A stretch of DNA of 64,000 nt from Apium graveolens (GCF_009905375.1 NC_133652.1:116898721-116962720); one strand, 5' to 3'; counted from the first letter of the stretch, positions 33,684-46,335 are shown. Numbers and translations: made by a program. The notes: generated by a model not told the origin, from the sequence alone.

Positions 33684-35085
33684 CAAATTTCCCTACCTGA
33701 TAGCCACTATAAATATTAAAAATCCAACACATACCTATTTATAATTATTTAATAAAAGGTATATCAAATTTGTGTTGGTCACTGTAGGGATTAATTATAT
33801 AAACTTAGAAAGGAGTATATACCATGATATCCTAATAATTTATAATACTAATTCATTACTCTAAGATCCTACACATATACCCAATTAATTACAAAACTAG
33901 ACTAAATTTATAAACTAGACTAAATTAAACCAAGATATTTAAAACAAATTAAACCAAGATATTTGAAAATATCACATAATTAAAAACCAATAATTCTAAC
34001 ATTCACAGCCCAGACAATTGTTAAATTTCCTTCACATAAATAAAACTCAGTGAGAACTTGAGTATTGAAACAAATTCAGCCCATAAATAAATAAATTAAA
34101 ATTATATGTTACTTGTTGTATCTGTGAGAAGGATAATTATACAAAACAATTATTATACAATACAAGTAATAGATAGTTCATATCAGAAATACAGAGACTT
34201 GTTCATATCAGAGAAATGACTATTATACAAAACAAGAAATGCAGAGACTTGTTCATATCTGAGACTTGTTCAAATATTTAACTTGACATAAAATTCCCAA
34301 AAACAGGACATAAAACCCCCAAAAAGAAACAAACATAAAACCCCCAAAAAACATAAAATATATGCATGCACAAAGTAGATAAACAGGATATTAAACGTAA
34401 AAATGAGGGAGATAAACCGTAAAGAAGAATATACCTCCAGATGCTCTTCAATGTTCCAAAACCTCAATGTTCCAAAACCTCAATGATCCAACCTCCAGAT
34501 GCTCCAAAGCGTCTACCTCCAGATGCTCAATTTCAAGTTTAATTTGCTCTAATTTGAAGCTCCAAATCTTGAATTAGAATTGGGGCTAAAATTAGGGTTT
34601 CGGCCGAAAAGAGAGAAGAGACGGTGAGAAGATGAGAGATGAGATGAGAGGTAAGAAGACTAAGAGAGAAGTAGGGGAGAGATGAGAGAGATATGAGAGG
34701 TGAGAGAGACGAGAGAGACGAGAGAGATGAGGGTCGGGGGAGAGATGAGGGTCGCGGGAGTTATTTTGGAAAAGGGGGGAGAGATGAGGGTTAGTGAAAT
34801 TTTGGTAAAAATTAAAGGGGGGAAAGTGTACTGAAATCGGGGGGAAAAAGACAAGTAATTTTTATTTTTTTTAAAAAGGCCATAGACAACGGTTAACAAA
34901 ATCAATCGATGTCAAAGTTAAAAGCATATTTGTGGCCTTTTTAATTTCTGAACATAGACAACGGCTACTAAGTGAAACCGATGTTAGTATTTGTATTAAA
35001 CATCACTTTTTACAAAACCGATGTTAAACTGCATTTAACATCGGGTGCATTACATGCCGATGTCTAAGCACCGATGTCGTATCTA
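33684..35085. other. 5' flank of the CACTA transposase gene with GA-rich tract and subterminal repeats
   Basis: No gene is seen. 34436-34530 holds short direct repeats (CCTCCAGATGCTC three times, ATGTTCCAAAACCTC twice). 34610-34760 is a purine-rich GAGAGATGAGAG tract. 34880-35085 carries ACATCGGTT-type subterminal repeats. By position this is the presumed promoter and binding region. Confidence 0.6.
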
Positions 35086-35100
35086 CTATTTCTAGTAGTA
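35086..35100. repeat. Right terminal inverted repeat of the CACTA element
   Basis: CTATTTCTAGTAGTA is the inverse of the left end except that the outermost G is A. TAT follows at 35101-35103. Confidence 0.85.
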
Positions 35101-35604
35101 TATATATCTGTGCGTCAATTAACATATCGAACTGAAAAACGGAAACGGGCCGGAAAAGAGGGGCAGCGACCGGACTTACCAAGAATAAGAGGAAGAGAGT
35201 GAGAGCAGAGGGAGAGGAAGAAGAGGGAAAGGAGAGGGAGGAGTGATCGAAGGAGAAGAAGAAGAGAAAAAAGAGGAGTGATACGAGAGAATAGAGAGAT
35301 GAGTGGAGAGATTGTGAGAGATATTAAATAACTGTGTTGTGTGTGTTGTTTATATTTATTTTATTTTTATTATCCAATCTACAGCTAACATGTAACTGGT
35401 GGTTTAGGATAATTTTTTTACATGTATCCAAAATGATTGACACGTGTCCCTAATACCGACTGCAAGCCCAAACCCGTTCCGAGATTTGCAATTTAACGAA
35501 CAGACTTGCGGGTATAATATACCCGAAAATTACCAAGTAAGTTTTAAAATTCCCAGAATAATTAGAAACTAATAAAATATATTATTCATAATTTTTAAAA
35601 TATT
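35101..35604 (-). repeat. 5' LTR of gypsy B, continued and truncated
   Basis: It resumes the LTR split at 25113, including a purine-rich tract (35160-35330) like the one at 5880-6000 in A and an upstream AT-rich part. By comparison with A, the outermost 500-550 bp of this LTR are missing where LTR G starts at 35605. Confidence 0.75.
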
Positions 35605-37315
35605 TGTAACACCCCCAAATCCGGGGTCGGGGATCTGGGTTGTCACGAGTTCCATTTCCCTTAACAACACTTAATCTAAATAAACAACCAATTACTGCGT
35701 ACTGTGACCCCACAATATACAGACACACCACAAGTTATAGTCTCAGAGATGAATACCAAAATAACACAAGTCATTTTGTTCCACAATTATAAGTCATTAC
35801 ACCTCAAAAGGGGTTTCTGAATAAATTTACATATTCCTTGCCATTATTACAATTCATAATATACATTAGTCTGGTACATCAACAGTTGAAAACCTAGCCT
35901 ATTGGTAGTTCCTACCTCAGCTACAACGGTATCAACGCCTACAGGAAACTGCGGAACGTTTCCTATCCGCTTGCGAATTGGGAGCTTGGTCCTGTTCATC
36001 TTGTCTATCTGTTATTGTGTGATGAAAGAAGAAAGCAAGGGTGAGCAACAAGCCCGCCGAAATAATATGTATAATAATTAACAATATATGAGCATTCTCA
36101 TTATACTAATGAAAGTCTTGGTCAAGAAGAAATGAACCAAGTTTGATATCTTAATGCGACGAAGTCCTAAAATATTCAGTATATATATACATATATACTT
36201 CTCAAAATCTTTGAAATCCTCTAACATGTATAATATACACAGAGTTCCAGTTTATAACTGTATAAAATATCTTTGCAAAGTGATCTCATATATCTAACCT
36301 TGTCTCAACGTTTTTTCTGAAAATCTTTGTCATGCATAAGATAATTATTTACTAGATATAAGTTTAAAAGATGAAGTTACAAGATACTCCAATATCCTTA
36401 TATCTTTTCCGAATACTACTTGAACTACCACCGTTCAAGCTATAATCAGTTTCAATAGTTCATCACATAGATGAGACTACAAGATAAGACTTGGATAGAT
36501 TCAATCTTTGAAATATCATTCAAAAGAAATGAAGTATGAGATACTTCATTAAGTCCCGATATATATATACACATATATATATATCCCATACTTTCCTTGA
36601 AAACCTCTGTTATGAAAATTATAAACAGAGTTTTAATATCCAATAAATTTGGAAAGAAGAAAGCTTTGGCATAAACCCGATATCTTGCAGATCAGGCAAA
36701 GGTACCAATTAAGTAACCTTTTCGACTAGTTGATGGATGAATCCCCCACCGGTCATCTCCATAACCTTAGATTTTTAAGCGAGCACAGAGCCAGATCCTT
36801 TAGATTTTTAAGCGAGTATTTAAATCCCCTTCGAAAGGAAGATCGTAAATTTGAAAACGAGTTTTGGGATCCGCTCTAACTTTTAAAATCATTTTGAAGA
36901 CTCGAAAACATTTTAAAGAATTTTTAGAGTAATGATGATTTAATAAAATAAATCAGTCTCCATATATTAGAAAATATCTGAATATTATTATTTAAATAAT
37001 ATTCCCAATAAAGGATAATCTTTATAAAATAATTGAAGTAGAAGTTTCAAAACTCATACTTGAAACGAATAATAAATAACAAAAGATATACTTATACGGA
37101 AGTACGATCCTTATTTTAATAATCGAAAATAAGTTTGATTATTATTCAAAACCATCGAATATACCTTATTCGATTAATAGTTATAGAAAACTATATATAT
37201 ATATATATAAATATACATATATTATACTCGGGAACATCGACTCCCTGTTTAGAAAAATGTTCATCTTTGGGTCCCCTATAATAGGGGTATACGCAACTAC
37301 TGCTTATCTCTAGCA
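35605..37315 (-). repeat. LTR G of another gypsy-type element (solo LTR or 3' LTR)
   Basis: The plus strand starts TGTAACACCCCCAAATCCGG and could end TCTCTAGCA at 37315, so both ends can be read as TG...CA. Its inside has GGTGAGCAACAAGCC, a block shared with the LTRs of A, B and C. I see no primer site or polypurine tract next to it and no matching 5-bp flanks (ATATT against TAGGT). It may be a solo LTR that lost its flank, or a 3' LTR whose internal part was pushed outside the window by element C. No gene is inside; TA-rich runs occur at 36550-36590 and 37190-37220. Confidence 0.6.
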
Positions 37316-37322
37316 TAGGTAT

Positions 37323-40300
37323 TATAACGACCCGTATATTTTTTATTATTATTTAAATGTGTAAATATGGAATTATTAAGTAAATAAAATATGTGTGTAG
37401 CTTCTGTCAGCTCGATGTTGTTTTATTATTATCTATGTGTGATTTATGGTGTATTAGTTTGTTTGCGTAATTAATTATGGGATTGTATTGAATTGTTTTC
37501 ACTTTTAAAAGTGGATTTAATACAAATTTATTTCCATAAACACTTGGATTGTCTCTAAAATTGTTTTTATGACTTTATAATTTCAATAATAATTTTTAGG
37601 ACTTTATAAAATTGAGAAATCAATATTTCATTTCATTATTTATTTATAAATGATTTTCTGAGTGTGTTTAATGGTAAAATCCATATTTAATTATGGAAAT
37701 CTTCAAAAATTATGAAACTTATATTTTATTAAATTCGTATTATTCTGAGAATTTTAAAAATATTTTGGGAATTTTTCGAGTTAATTTCACCCGCGCGTCG
37801 ATTCGTTTAATTGATAAAAGCGGGTATGAATTGCATTTTAGGAATTGTTTAAAAATTTCAAAATTTATGTTTTTATAAATTTCGGGATATTTGTAATATT
37901 TTAAGACTACTTTCGTAATTTTCTGAAATTGTTTTATGGGCACCTCGGTCCCTTAATATCGAATTGCGGGTACAAGTTGCGTTTCAAAAATGCTTTAAAA
38001 TTTATGAAAATTTTATTTTATTAGTTTCGGGATTTTTAGAGAATTTTGAAACTATTTCGATAATTTTCCGAGTTTTTTTTTGTGCAACTTGGTTCATAAA
38101 AATTACGAATGCGGATCGAAAAATCAGGCATGCAGGACACGTGGTTGCTTCTCAGGATTATGTTTTGCTGTGTTTGTGTACGTGTAAGCTTCTCAGATTA
38201 TCACTTGCTCTGTGAAGATGTAAAAAAAACAAACAAAATAATCACCACGCAGGCACACGCGCGGGGATACAGGATACTTATCTATTTTTCTTCTCATGAT
38301 CTCTATTTCTCCTCTTAAATTCCTTCTCCTATCTTAATTCTCCATCCCTGTTTCTCCTTTTTATTTCCCTGATTTCCCTTCCCCCGTGTCTGTCGATTCC
38401 GGTAAGTACAGTCGTGATTTTTTTTGTCCGAGTACCTGCCTCAACCTTGTTCCTGTTGTGTTGTGTATATATATATATACGGTTATACGTGTATGTATCT
38501 ATGCCGCAGTTGGGTTCTTCATTTTTATGTTGTTGCCTCTCGGATTTTTCCGAGAGGTGAGGCGGCGTTGCAGCACGTAGGCGCGCGTATCCTGTGGAAT
38601 TTGCTGTTCTTACAGGGACTCGAATATTATTTTGTGTTTTTGATTGTTTTAAATTCGATGATTGCTTCTATGATTTGCGAATTAATAATTGGTTTAGTTA
38701 TTCGGGTTTGAAGATTATCGGTGAAATTTCGTGTGGAAACCCGAAATTTGTCGGGTACCGACAAATTTTGTCGCCGTCGGTGATGAGCCTCGGCGAGCCG
38801 ACGGTGGACAATGATGATGTATATCTGAGTCCTAATATTTTAAAATAAATAAATATAAAATACGAATAAAAATATAAGATGTAAATAATTATATTTAATT
38901 GGTATTGGAGAATTTGTGAATTGACGTTGTTGACTGAAATCGGTGGTTGGGAATTGGATTGTAGTTGGTTTGGATTTGGTTGTGATTGATTTGACGTCGA
39001 GTTGTTCGACGGGTTAGTCCGATAAATAAAGGAGGTGCTGCCCAATTTCCGAGAAATCGAACTACAAAAATACGAGAGCGTATCCAGTAATTATCGGGCC
39101 GTCGAACGAGTATTTATAAACATATATATATGTTATATACGAAATTTGATTGTATGTGATGGCAAACTATTTTGCCAAAAAGTAATAACCCTAATTTTTG
39201 TAAAATGACGAGTATATGTATTTTTCCGAAAACGAACACCGAACCTATTGTTCGTGAATGTGAACCCTAATTGTTGTGTGTGCTATTATAATATGTGTAC
39301 TTACGAGTCGGGAATTGATATCGAAAGGGTAGGTTGTTAGCGAAGATATGTCAAGCATACCTAGACGTCTAACATAGGGTATTTCGGCTCTGTAGGTTCT
39401 ATTTGAAGGACTCCAGAAGTGAAGTCGAACTAAAGATACTCTAGTGATCAGTCGACAAGCATAGCAAGGTTCCAAATGAAGGATCTGAACGTTGAAGTCG
39501 GATCCAGGATAGTCTAATAGTAAGGCGATAAAGCCGAGTGTTCAAGTTAGTCCAAGGTCGATCGGTAGTAGTGGTAAAGCTCTACAAGGCAAGTTCCCCT
39601 GATCATTCTTTTATGGTTCAGTGCATATGAATAGGTAAATGTTTTACTTTCGTAATGGAACAGAAACGTTTTAAGTTACGGATCCCCTGTATTTGAAAAT
39701 GTTATTTAAAATTATGTTTTGGGAAAAAGTAACTTCTGAAAACACCTATCTCTAAATGCGATTTATATGAAAAGAGTTTTGAATAGTGTACTGTGACAAA
39801 ATAGTTTTAAAAAGAGATAGGTAACAGTGATTTTGGAACCTGGATAAAGAGACTGTTTTAATCCACCTATATCGTGGAAGGTTTTGATCCAACTATGTCG
39901 TGGAATTTTGGAAAGAGGCAAAAAAAAAGGAATTCAGTTGATCTATTGGAGTTGCGTTATTCGGTTACGGCCCAACATGTGGTTGAGTAAGTGGCTAATT
40001 AGGTTGGGCATTTTGTTTAACCGATTAGTCCAGCGTGGGGGAAAGACCTAGCTAGTCTTTTCCCAAGTTCCGGAACACATTATTATTCTGGATGGCCGCT
40101 AGTCGCTGTCCGGTGAGGGTAGACTGATCAGCTATCTTCACCCGTTAAACGTCCAATAGATTTGATTGATTCAGTTTTGAAAATTGTTTAACAATCAACA
40201 TGTTTGAGACAAATGATTTGGTGGTTCCAGTAACGGAACAAATGATTTTGGGTCCCCGTAACGGTACAAATGGTTTTATGGTTCATGTAATGGAACGAAA

Positions 40301-40857
40301 GGTTTGAGAATAAAAATAACATGCTAAAAGAATTAAAATTTGGTATTTATATACAGCACACGACTGATATTGTTATTTCTCGGAGCATGCTAGTTTTAAT
40401 ATCCAGTTATGAATGTTTACTTATTTTCTAACTAGCTATGAAATCTATTCCTATCACTGCTTTATTAAATCATTTTTTACTTGTTTTATATAGTGGTACT
40501 GTTGAGCAATTGATTGCTCACCCTTGCAGAATGTTATATATATGTATTGCAGATGCCTACAAGATTCTTGCGCGGTAGTCAGGGCAGAGTTCCAGCTCCT
40601 TTCGTGTCAGGCTCCTCTGAGGTAGTTGTGTTCAGACCAGATGAGGTCTGTTGAGTTGCTGCATTGAATTAGTGGTCAGGATTGTGTAAGGTAATTTGAG
40701 TTGTGTTAGTTGAGCAACCTAAGTCATACTTAAACCTGGAAAAGGTCTTGGTAAAGGGGTCGTAGTATAGGTATTATTAACGAGTTAGGCTGAATTATGA
40801 TTGTTATTATTATTGTTGGTGACGTCAACTCCAGACCCCGGGGTTGAGGCCGTCACA
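37323..40857 (+). repeat. 5' LTR of gypsy C
   Basis: It starts TATAACGACCCGTA, ends GAGGCCGTCACA and is followed by the primer site. At about 3.5 kb it is longer than the LTR of A, with a shared outer part (37323-37620 matches 6470-6765 inverted). Microsatellite TATATATATATA lies at 38467-38479. The block ATTGATTGCTCACCCTTGC near 40510 is common to the family. The 61-115 codon ORFs here are not supported as genes. Confidence 0.85.
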
Positions 40858-40859
40858 GT

Positions 40860-40877
40860 TGGTATCAGAGCTACAGG
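40860..40877 (+). promoter_or_regulatory. Primer binding site (tRNA-iMet) of gypsy C
   Basis: TGGTATCAGAGCTACAGG lies two bases after the LTR; it is identical to that of B. Confidence 0.9.
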
Positions 40878-41322
40878 TTTGAGTCCCTGATTTAGGTTAG
40901 GAGTAGAGTCAAAAGAGTATAGGAAGGTTTATATATAGATGTGAGTCAGCAACTCAATTAGAGGAGCGAGTCTAGGAGTTTAGTCAAGGGTTTCAGAGGT
41001 GTAACCCTGACGTTTATTGAGGATTGACTGGAACTGCCCTAGTTTAGAGTGCATCTCCTTCGTATATGTATTATAAGTAATGTCCGATAGAGATTCCTAA
41101 TTTTTCTTTCGAGAATTCGAGTCTGATTGAGAAAAGTTAGCTTTTGAGCATGCCCGTAATGTGTCAGCTAAAGAGACACCTCCGTTATTTTTAAATATCA
41201 CATTTTCTGTGTCAATGAATGTTATTGGACTGATTATGTGATCTTGGTGAGTTCGGATAGCATGATAATAGTTAGGGGCTGTTATGACGACTAAGTTTGG
41301 TAGTGAATGTGGATCAGAACGG
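40878..41322 (+). other. Leader of gypsy C, first part
   Basis: It matches the leaders of A and B inverted (for example AATGTCCGATAGAGATTCC). It is cut by element D at 41323 and resumes at 62679. No gene is seen. Confidence 0.75.
41318..41322. repeat. Target-site duplication of element D, left (AACGG)
   Basis: AACGG precedes the LTR start TGAAAGAG and recurs at 62674-62678 after the far LTR end, which ties the two halves of D together across 21 kb. Confidence 0.93.
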
Positions 41323-43031
41323 TGAAAGAGATATGTCCTAAGTCCAATCATGTATGAGGATTTAGGAATAACTTTTATGTAATCTGTTTTGATTTCATTG
41401 ATATTAATAAAAGACTTGTTTTGTTTTTATTACGGGCTCTATCTATTTAAATGTTTAAATAAGATATACCACAGTTTAGAGTAAAGCTTTTTATGGATTG
41501 TGATGAGATCATAATAATGAGACCTAAAAGATGATAACTCTAAACTTAAATAGTTCCTGGTCGTAGGATTACTAACTGGTAATTAATAATCCGCAAAGAT
41601 CGGTACATACTATGCTTGCTTCATTATGAAAGATGTCTGTTCTCATAGACATTTGTGTGGTGACACTATAGCTAGTATGTATGTGCTTATTATAGAATAA
41701 GTTCACTGAACATGACTCACACAACTGAACAACTGATGGAGTTCACTCACGTGTCAGCAGTTGTTCACATAGTGATAGTTGTACAAGTATCCTTAGACTT
41801 GAGGTCATCGTAGTCATCTTGTGTACACTGAACTATGCTTTGGTTTAGTTCTTAGTCTCAAGGGACAATTATAAGGGCTCTACTGGGTATAGGAATTTGT
41901 ACACGAAGATAGTGTATGATCAATAAAGGATCTACCCCTTCCAGTGTAGGAAGAGAATGTTCAATGCTGATCCACTTATGTTAGTTCAGGAATCTCTGGC
42001 CAGAGTGAATGAAATTAGAAAGGAGTTTCTAATTTACATTAAATAGAACTAAGCATAGTGAATGGGAAAGCAAGTGATTAAATAAGGTAGGCTTGACACA
42101 ATTTCCATGCCTTGTATTTAATCGTGACATTGCAGGGTAGAAGGAATTAATTGTACGGTAGCTACTCACTGAATAGGTTCTTGGTATTCTAAGCAGTGAA
42201 TTCGTATTATCTGGATAGTCGCGATATGCTGAGAAGTATCCCTCACGATGTAGAATAAATTTGATTAATTAATTAATCATATTTAATGAATTAGAGAATT
42301 TATATAAATAATGATAAAATAGTTTTATTATTATTTATTTCTACTATCGGCTTAATATTGAACCTACAGGGTCACACCATAAAAGAGAATGATTTAATGG
42401 TGGAGGAATTAATTAATAATGGCTGATAATTATTTATTTATGAAATAAATAATTAATTGGCAAATTTAATAATTGATTAAATGAGATTTAATTGATTATA
42501 AATTAATTAAGAAAAGGTTCTTAATATTATTAATTAAGAATTTAATTTTTGAAAATTAAATCAAGTGAGAGAATTATTTCTAAAGAGTTTAGAAAAATGA
42601 TTAATAATTAAAAGGTGTTTTAATTATTAGTGAGAATAATAAACGGTTAATAATAATAATATTTTATGGGAAAATTTTTAGCTGAAAATTTTGCTTATAA
42701 ATATACTATTATAAACCCTATTTTTGCCTCAACCAAAAAAGATTTACAAAACTCTAATTCTCTCCATCTCCTCCTCCTTCATTACATCGTTTTCTTGGTG
42801 GATACCGGTGGAGTGCTTTACACTTGAGGAGCAGTTGCTAAAGATCTCCGTTTATCATTCTTGGATCGCTATTAAAGACCTCCATCTTTCCATTAACGTA
42901 AAGTTTCTTAAGGTAAACATACTGAACTACAAATTAAATATTATTTTTTGCATGGATCCTGCGGAGGGTTTCGGTTTTTTTTTAAGATTAAATTTACGTT
43001 TTCGCTGCGTTTATGTGCTAGAAACCCTTCA
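41323..43031 (+). repeat. 5' LTR of element D
   Basis: It starts TGAAAGAG and ends CCCTTCA. A TATAAATA box at 42696-42703 is followed by a pyrimidine-rich likely transcript start region. The ORF at 42724-43098 runs through the LTR end and is not a gene. Confidence 0.93.
42696..42703 (+). promoter_or_regulatory. Putative LTR TATA box of D
   Basis: TATAAATA lies before a C/T-rich stretch (CTCTCCATCTCCTCC). The same box is at 62336-62343 in the other LTR. Confidence 0.5.
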
Positions 43032-43032
43032 A

Positions 43033-43044
43033 TGGCATCAGAGC
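43033..43044 (+). promoter_or_regulatory. Primer binding site of D
   Basis: TGGCATCAGAGC follows the LTR by one base; it fits initiator-Met tRNA with one change. Confidence 0.8.
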
Positions 43045-44953
43045 TACTTGCGAAAAGTTTTTAGTTCGTTTATGTGTTTAACTGTTTTCGATATATGAGC
43101 ATGTACGTGATTCGCCATGATTTGATGTTGATATAATATGCTTATATATGTAAGGTTTTGAATATATGATATTCATGTGAGTTGTATAATCATAAGATGA
43201 TTATGTAATCTGTATATATACTGATATATACATAATTTATGTTTGTTCTAATTATGAGAATCATATTAGACACGGATTCTGAATTGGCTGCTGCAGATTT
43301 GCTGAAATCTGGGTCTGGTGTCCGATTTACGCAAACGAATACCCTATTCCATAGGTAAACGAGCGTCTGAACAAAACTGATAGCTAAGCTATCAACGACT
43401 CGTCTGTAAGGCGTTTGACGTTGTTTACTTCCCGTAAACAGTGATTCTTCTTTTTCTGATTTGATTCTGATTTTTCTGATTTTTGTCATATTTTCTTTTT
43501 ATGATTAGATCATGGATAATATGATATGTTAAGATCAGATTATGTGTTTTAACATGCTTTTATGTGTTGTATGAGCATGGTGGATGGTTATGGCCTTTCG
43601 ACCTTAGTGTAATGGTTTTGGTTTTGGTTTTAAATATGACTTGCGTGTCGTCAATCTTTGTAATCATAAATCTCGAATGTAACTCGAGTTATTCTTGTAA
43701 GTTCATTAGATTAGTTTTACTTTCAATCATGTAATGTAATTAAAGACTCAAGAAGGCTATCCAATGGAGGTGATACAAAGAAGAAGACGAGGCATACAAG
43801 AAGTCTAAATAAAGAAGAAGACTTATGTAATAAGTAGTTGTATTTATTTCCATCACCATATTAGATTGACCTTGATCTTTGTCATGAGCTTGACAAAGAT
43901 CACATAGGATGGGGCCATAACCAAACACATTTACTTTATTGCACTTTACATTTACTTGTTCATTTAATTTTATATATGAGATATATACATATGTTTACCA
44001 TGTGATGATATATTTAGGTGAACTTAAATCAATATAAGGCGTGCTTTAGAAAATCTAGAATATGAATCGTTTCTTGCCTTAACAATAAATATTATGAATA
44101 CGATCATGAGATTCTTGTGTTTATGAAACACGTAATTGAATATGAATTTTCAATATTGAGAGAAAGGATGATTCTGTTAACAACAGATTTCTCTCTGTAA
44201 GAAAGGGTTATTAAGTGACGCCTCTTGACAATGCTCCACCCGATCTGGGAATCATCTGATTATCGATTATTGATTTGAAATATTTAATTTAAAAGGAAGA
44301 ATCTCTTTATAATATGATTATGATTGTAACGTAATATAATCCCTCTAAAATTAAATAATATCAAGTAGTAATTGGCCAATGACACAACGGGCTTGTGTCG
44401 GTCAAAGCCTTCCAACATGGTAGAAAGTAGTTCTTATTTTTGAATTATTGTCGTTTCGCGCTACAGCCGAGGGCTTTGATTTCGAAATAAGAAATACTTT
44501 TCTATTACATAGAGATGTGTACATTGAATTAGAATCTAAAGGTCGGTACGTGCCACAGCCGTGGGCCTTTGGAGACTGATTCAATTGTACGAAATGTTGG
44601 GTTAGACTTGACTTAGAATATTGAGTTTGTCGTGCCACAGCCGTGACTCAATTATTCAAGAGGCTAAAGTTATATTAGGGAATAACATAAGATGTAATTG
44701 ACAAGAGTTGTCTACCTATTGAACATCACATGACGTTTCGTGCCACAGCCAAGGTTGTGTAATGGAATGTAGGATCCCTATTCCCGCTAGCATTATGAAT
44801 GCTTAATTTTCACTTAGGGGGTTGAATAAATTAGATAAACTAGTGGAAGACACTTATGAATAAAGACCCGATTCATATAGTGTTTTAAAATGAAATTGAA
44901 TATTTGCTAAGTGTTGTTATGTGTTTATCATTTACAGATTTACTATATTCGTC
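43045..44953 (+). other. Long leader of element D with a repeated CCACAGCC motif
   Basis: This 1.9-kb untranslated stretch holds four copies of CGTGCCACAGCCGTGG or close variants at about 44457, 44549, 44631 and 44739. Many plant copia leaders are shorter. No protein gene is evident; the minus ORFs here are chance frames. Confidence 0.65.
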
Positions 44954-46330
44954 ATGTCTTCTGTACTATCACTCCGAAGCATACTAGATGCTCACAAGTT
45001 GACTGGTCCTAATTTAGCTGTTTGTTTTCACTGTAATAAGTTGGGGCACTGGAAGAGGAACTGCAAGGTTTACCTTGCAGAATTGAAGAAGAAGAAGGGT
45101 AGTAAGACTACTGCTTCTGATTCAGGCAAGTTCATGATCGAAGTTAATATGTCACTAGGTCAAATTTCTACTTGGGTATTAGATACCCCCTGTGGTTCTC
45201 ATATTTGCAATTCGTTGCAAGGACTAAAGGGAAGTAGGACTCTTGAAAAAGATGAGGTGATTCTACGTATGGGCAATGGAGCAAGGGTTGCGGCCATATC
45301 CGTAGGATCATTTAGTTTACATATGCCTACGGGCAAGACTATTATTTTGAATAATTGTTATTACGTTCCCTCTATTGTGATGAATATTGTTTCTATCCCT
45401 ATGTTGGATTTGGATGGTTTTTCATTTATTATTAAGAATAATGAATGTTCTATCCTTAGAGATAATGTTCTTTATGGACGTGGTATTATAAATAATGGTC
45501 TGTATGTATGTGACGTAGAGCATGATTTACTTCAGATTGAACAAACTAATAAAAGAAAATGAGATGATGAAAATCTGACCTATTTATGGCACTGTAGGCT
45601 AGGTCATATTAGTGAAAATAGACTGCGGACATTGCATAAGGAAGGGTTACTTGACCCCTTTGATTTTGAATCATTTAGTGGACATGGAGAGAGGGCTGTA
45701 GATTTTCTATGATTGGTACACACAGATGTATGTGGACCAATGTCTACGCAAGCCATGGGTGGATTTTCGTACTTCATTACTTTCATAGATGATAGATCTA
45801 GATTCGGATATGTGTATTTGATGAAACACAAGTCTGAAGCCTTTGAAAAGTTCAAAGAATATAAACATGAAGTGGAGAAACAAACCAAACACAGTATTAT
45901 AACTCTTCGATCAGATCGAGGTGGTGAATACTTGAATGGAGAGTTTCTAGATTATCTCAAAGAAAATGGTATAGTTTCCCAGTGGACTCCTCCATATACT
46001 CCACAGTTGAATGGGGTATCTGAAAGGAGAAATCGAACTTTGTTAGACATGGTTCGGTCCATGATGAGCTATGCGAATCATCTAGTATTCCTATGGGTTA
46101 TGCATTGGAAACCTCGGCATATTTACTGAATAAGGTGCCTTCCAAATCTGTTCCTCAAACACCATATGAGATATGAAAAGAAAGGAAACCGAGTCTTAAA
46201 CACATTAAGATTTGGGGATGTCCAGCTTATGTCAAGAAAGTTGACCCAGATAAGCTGGAATCTCGATTCGTAAAATGTAATTTTATGGGATATCCTAAAG
46301 AGACTTTGGGGTATTAATTTTACACCGATC
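44954..46330 (+). pseudogene. Gag, protease and integrase of D (broken, with deletions)
   Basis: The ATG at 44954 begins MSSVLSLRSILDAHKLTGPN, the normal start of this gag type, but the text then jumps to the zinc knuckle CFHCNKLGHWKRNC, so the capsid core is deleted in frame. The protease box is DTPCGSHIC, with DTG changed to DTP. After TGA at 45560, pre-integrase text LWHCRLGHISENRL appears, but the CxxC half of the zinc finger is missing between FDFESF and SGHGERA. Integrase continues at 45713-46129 (HTDVCGPM, LRSDRGGEY, VSERRNR) in the same frame before a shift. Such a protein could not build particles. Confidence 0.85.
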
Positions 46331-46335
46331 ATCGG

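Larger units (their letters stand above)
25114..35100 (-). mobile_element. CACTA (En/Spm) DNA transposon, about 10 kb
   Basis: The left end is CACTACTAGAAATA; the right end, reverse-complemented, is TACTACTAGAAATAG, so only the first base of the CACTA end is changed. Many ACATCGGTT/AACCGATGT units fill both subterminal regions (25137-25770 and 34880-35090), as in CACTA elements where the transposase binds. Two genes run on the minus strand: a TNP2-type transposase (33683 to 30209) and a second gene ending in a Ulp1-like protease (29783 to 26223). Both are broken, so the copy is not autonomous. It sits in the LTR of gypsy B. Confidence 0.93.

Noticed and set aside
37189..37220. TATA-rich run as a promoter
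   Set aside because: Simple TA microsatellite inside LTR G with no gene downstream on either strand.
38386..38848. Small plus-strand genes (64-95 codons) in 38386-38848
   Set aside because: They overlap each other in different frames inside the LTR of gypsy C and have no recognisable domain.
42724..43098. 124-codon gene starting MPQPKKIYKTL (also at 62364)
   Set aside because: It lies across the end of the D LTR in both copies and is explained by LTR duplication; the two diverge after the LTR end.
43045..44953. tRNA or small RNA gene in the long leader of D
   Set aside because: No cloverleaf-like pairing or A/B box pair was recognised by eye; the repeated CCACAGCC motif is better described as a leader repeat.
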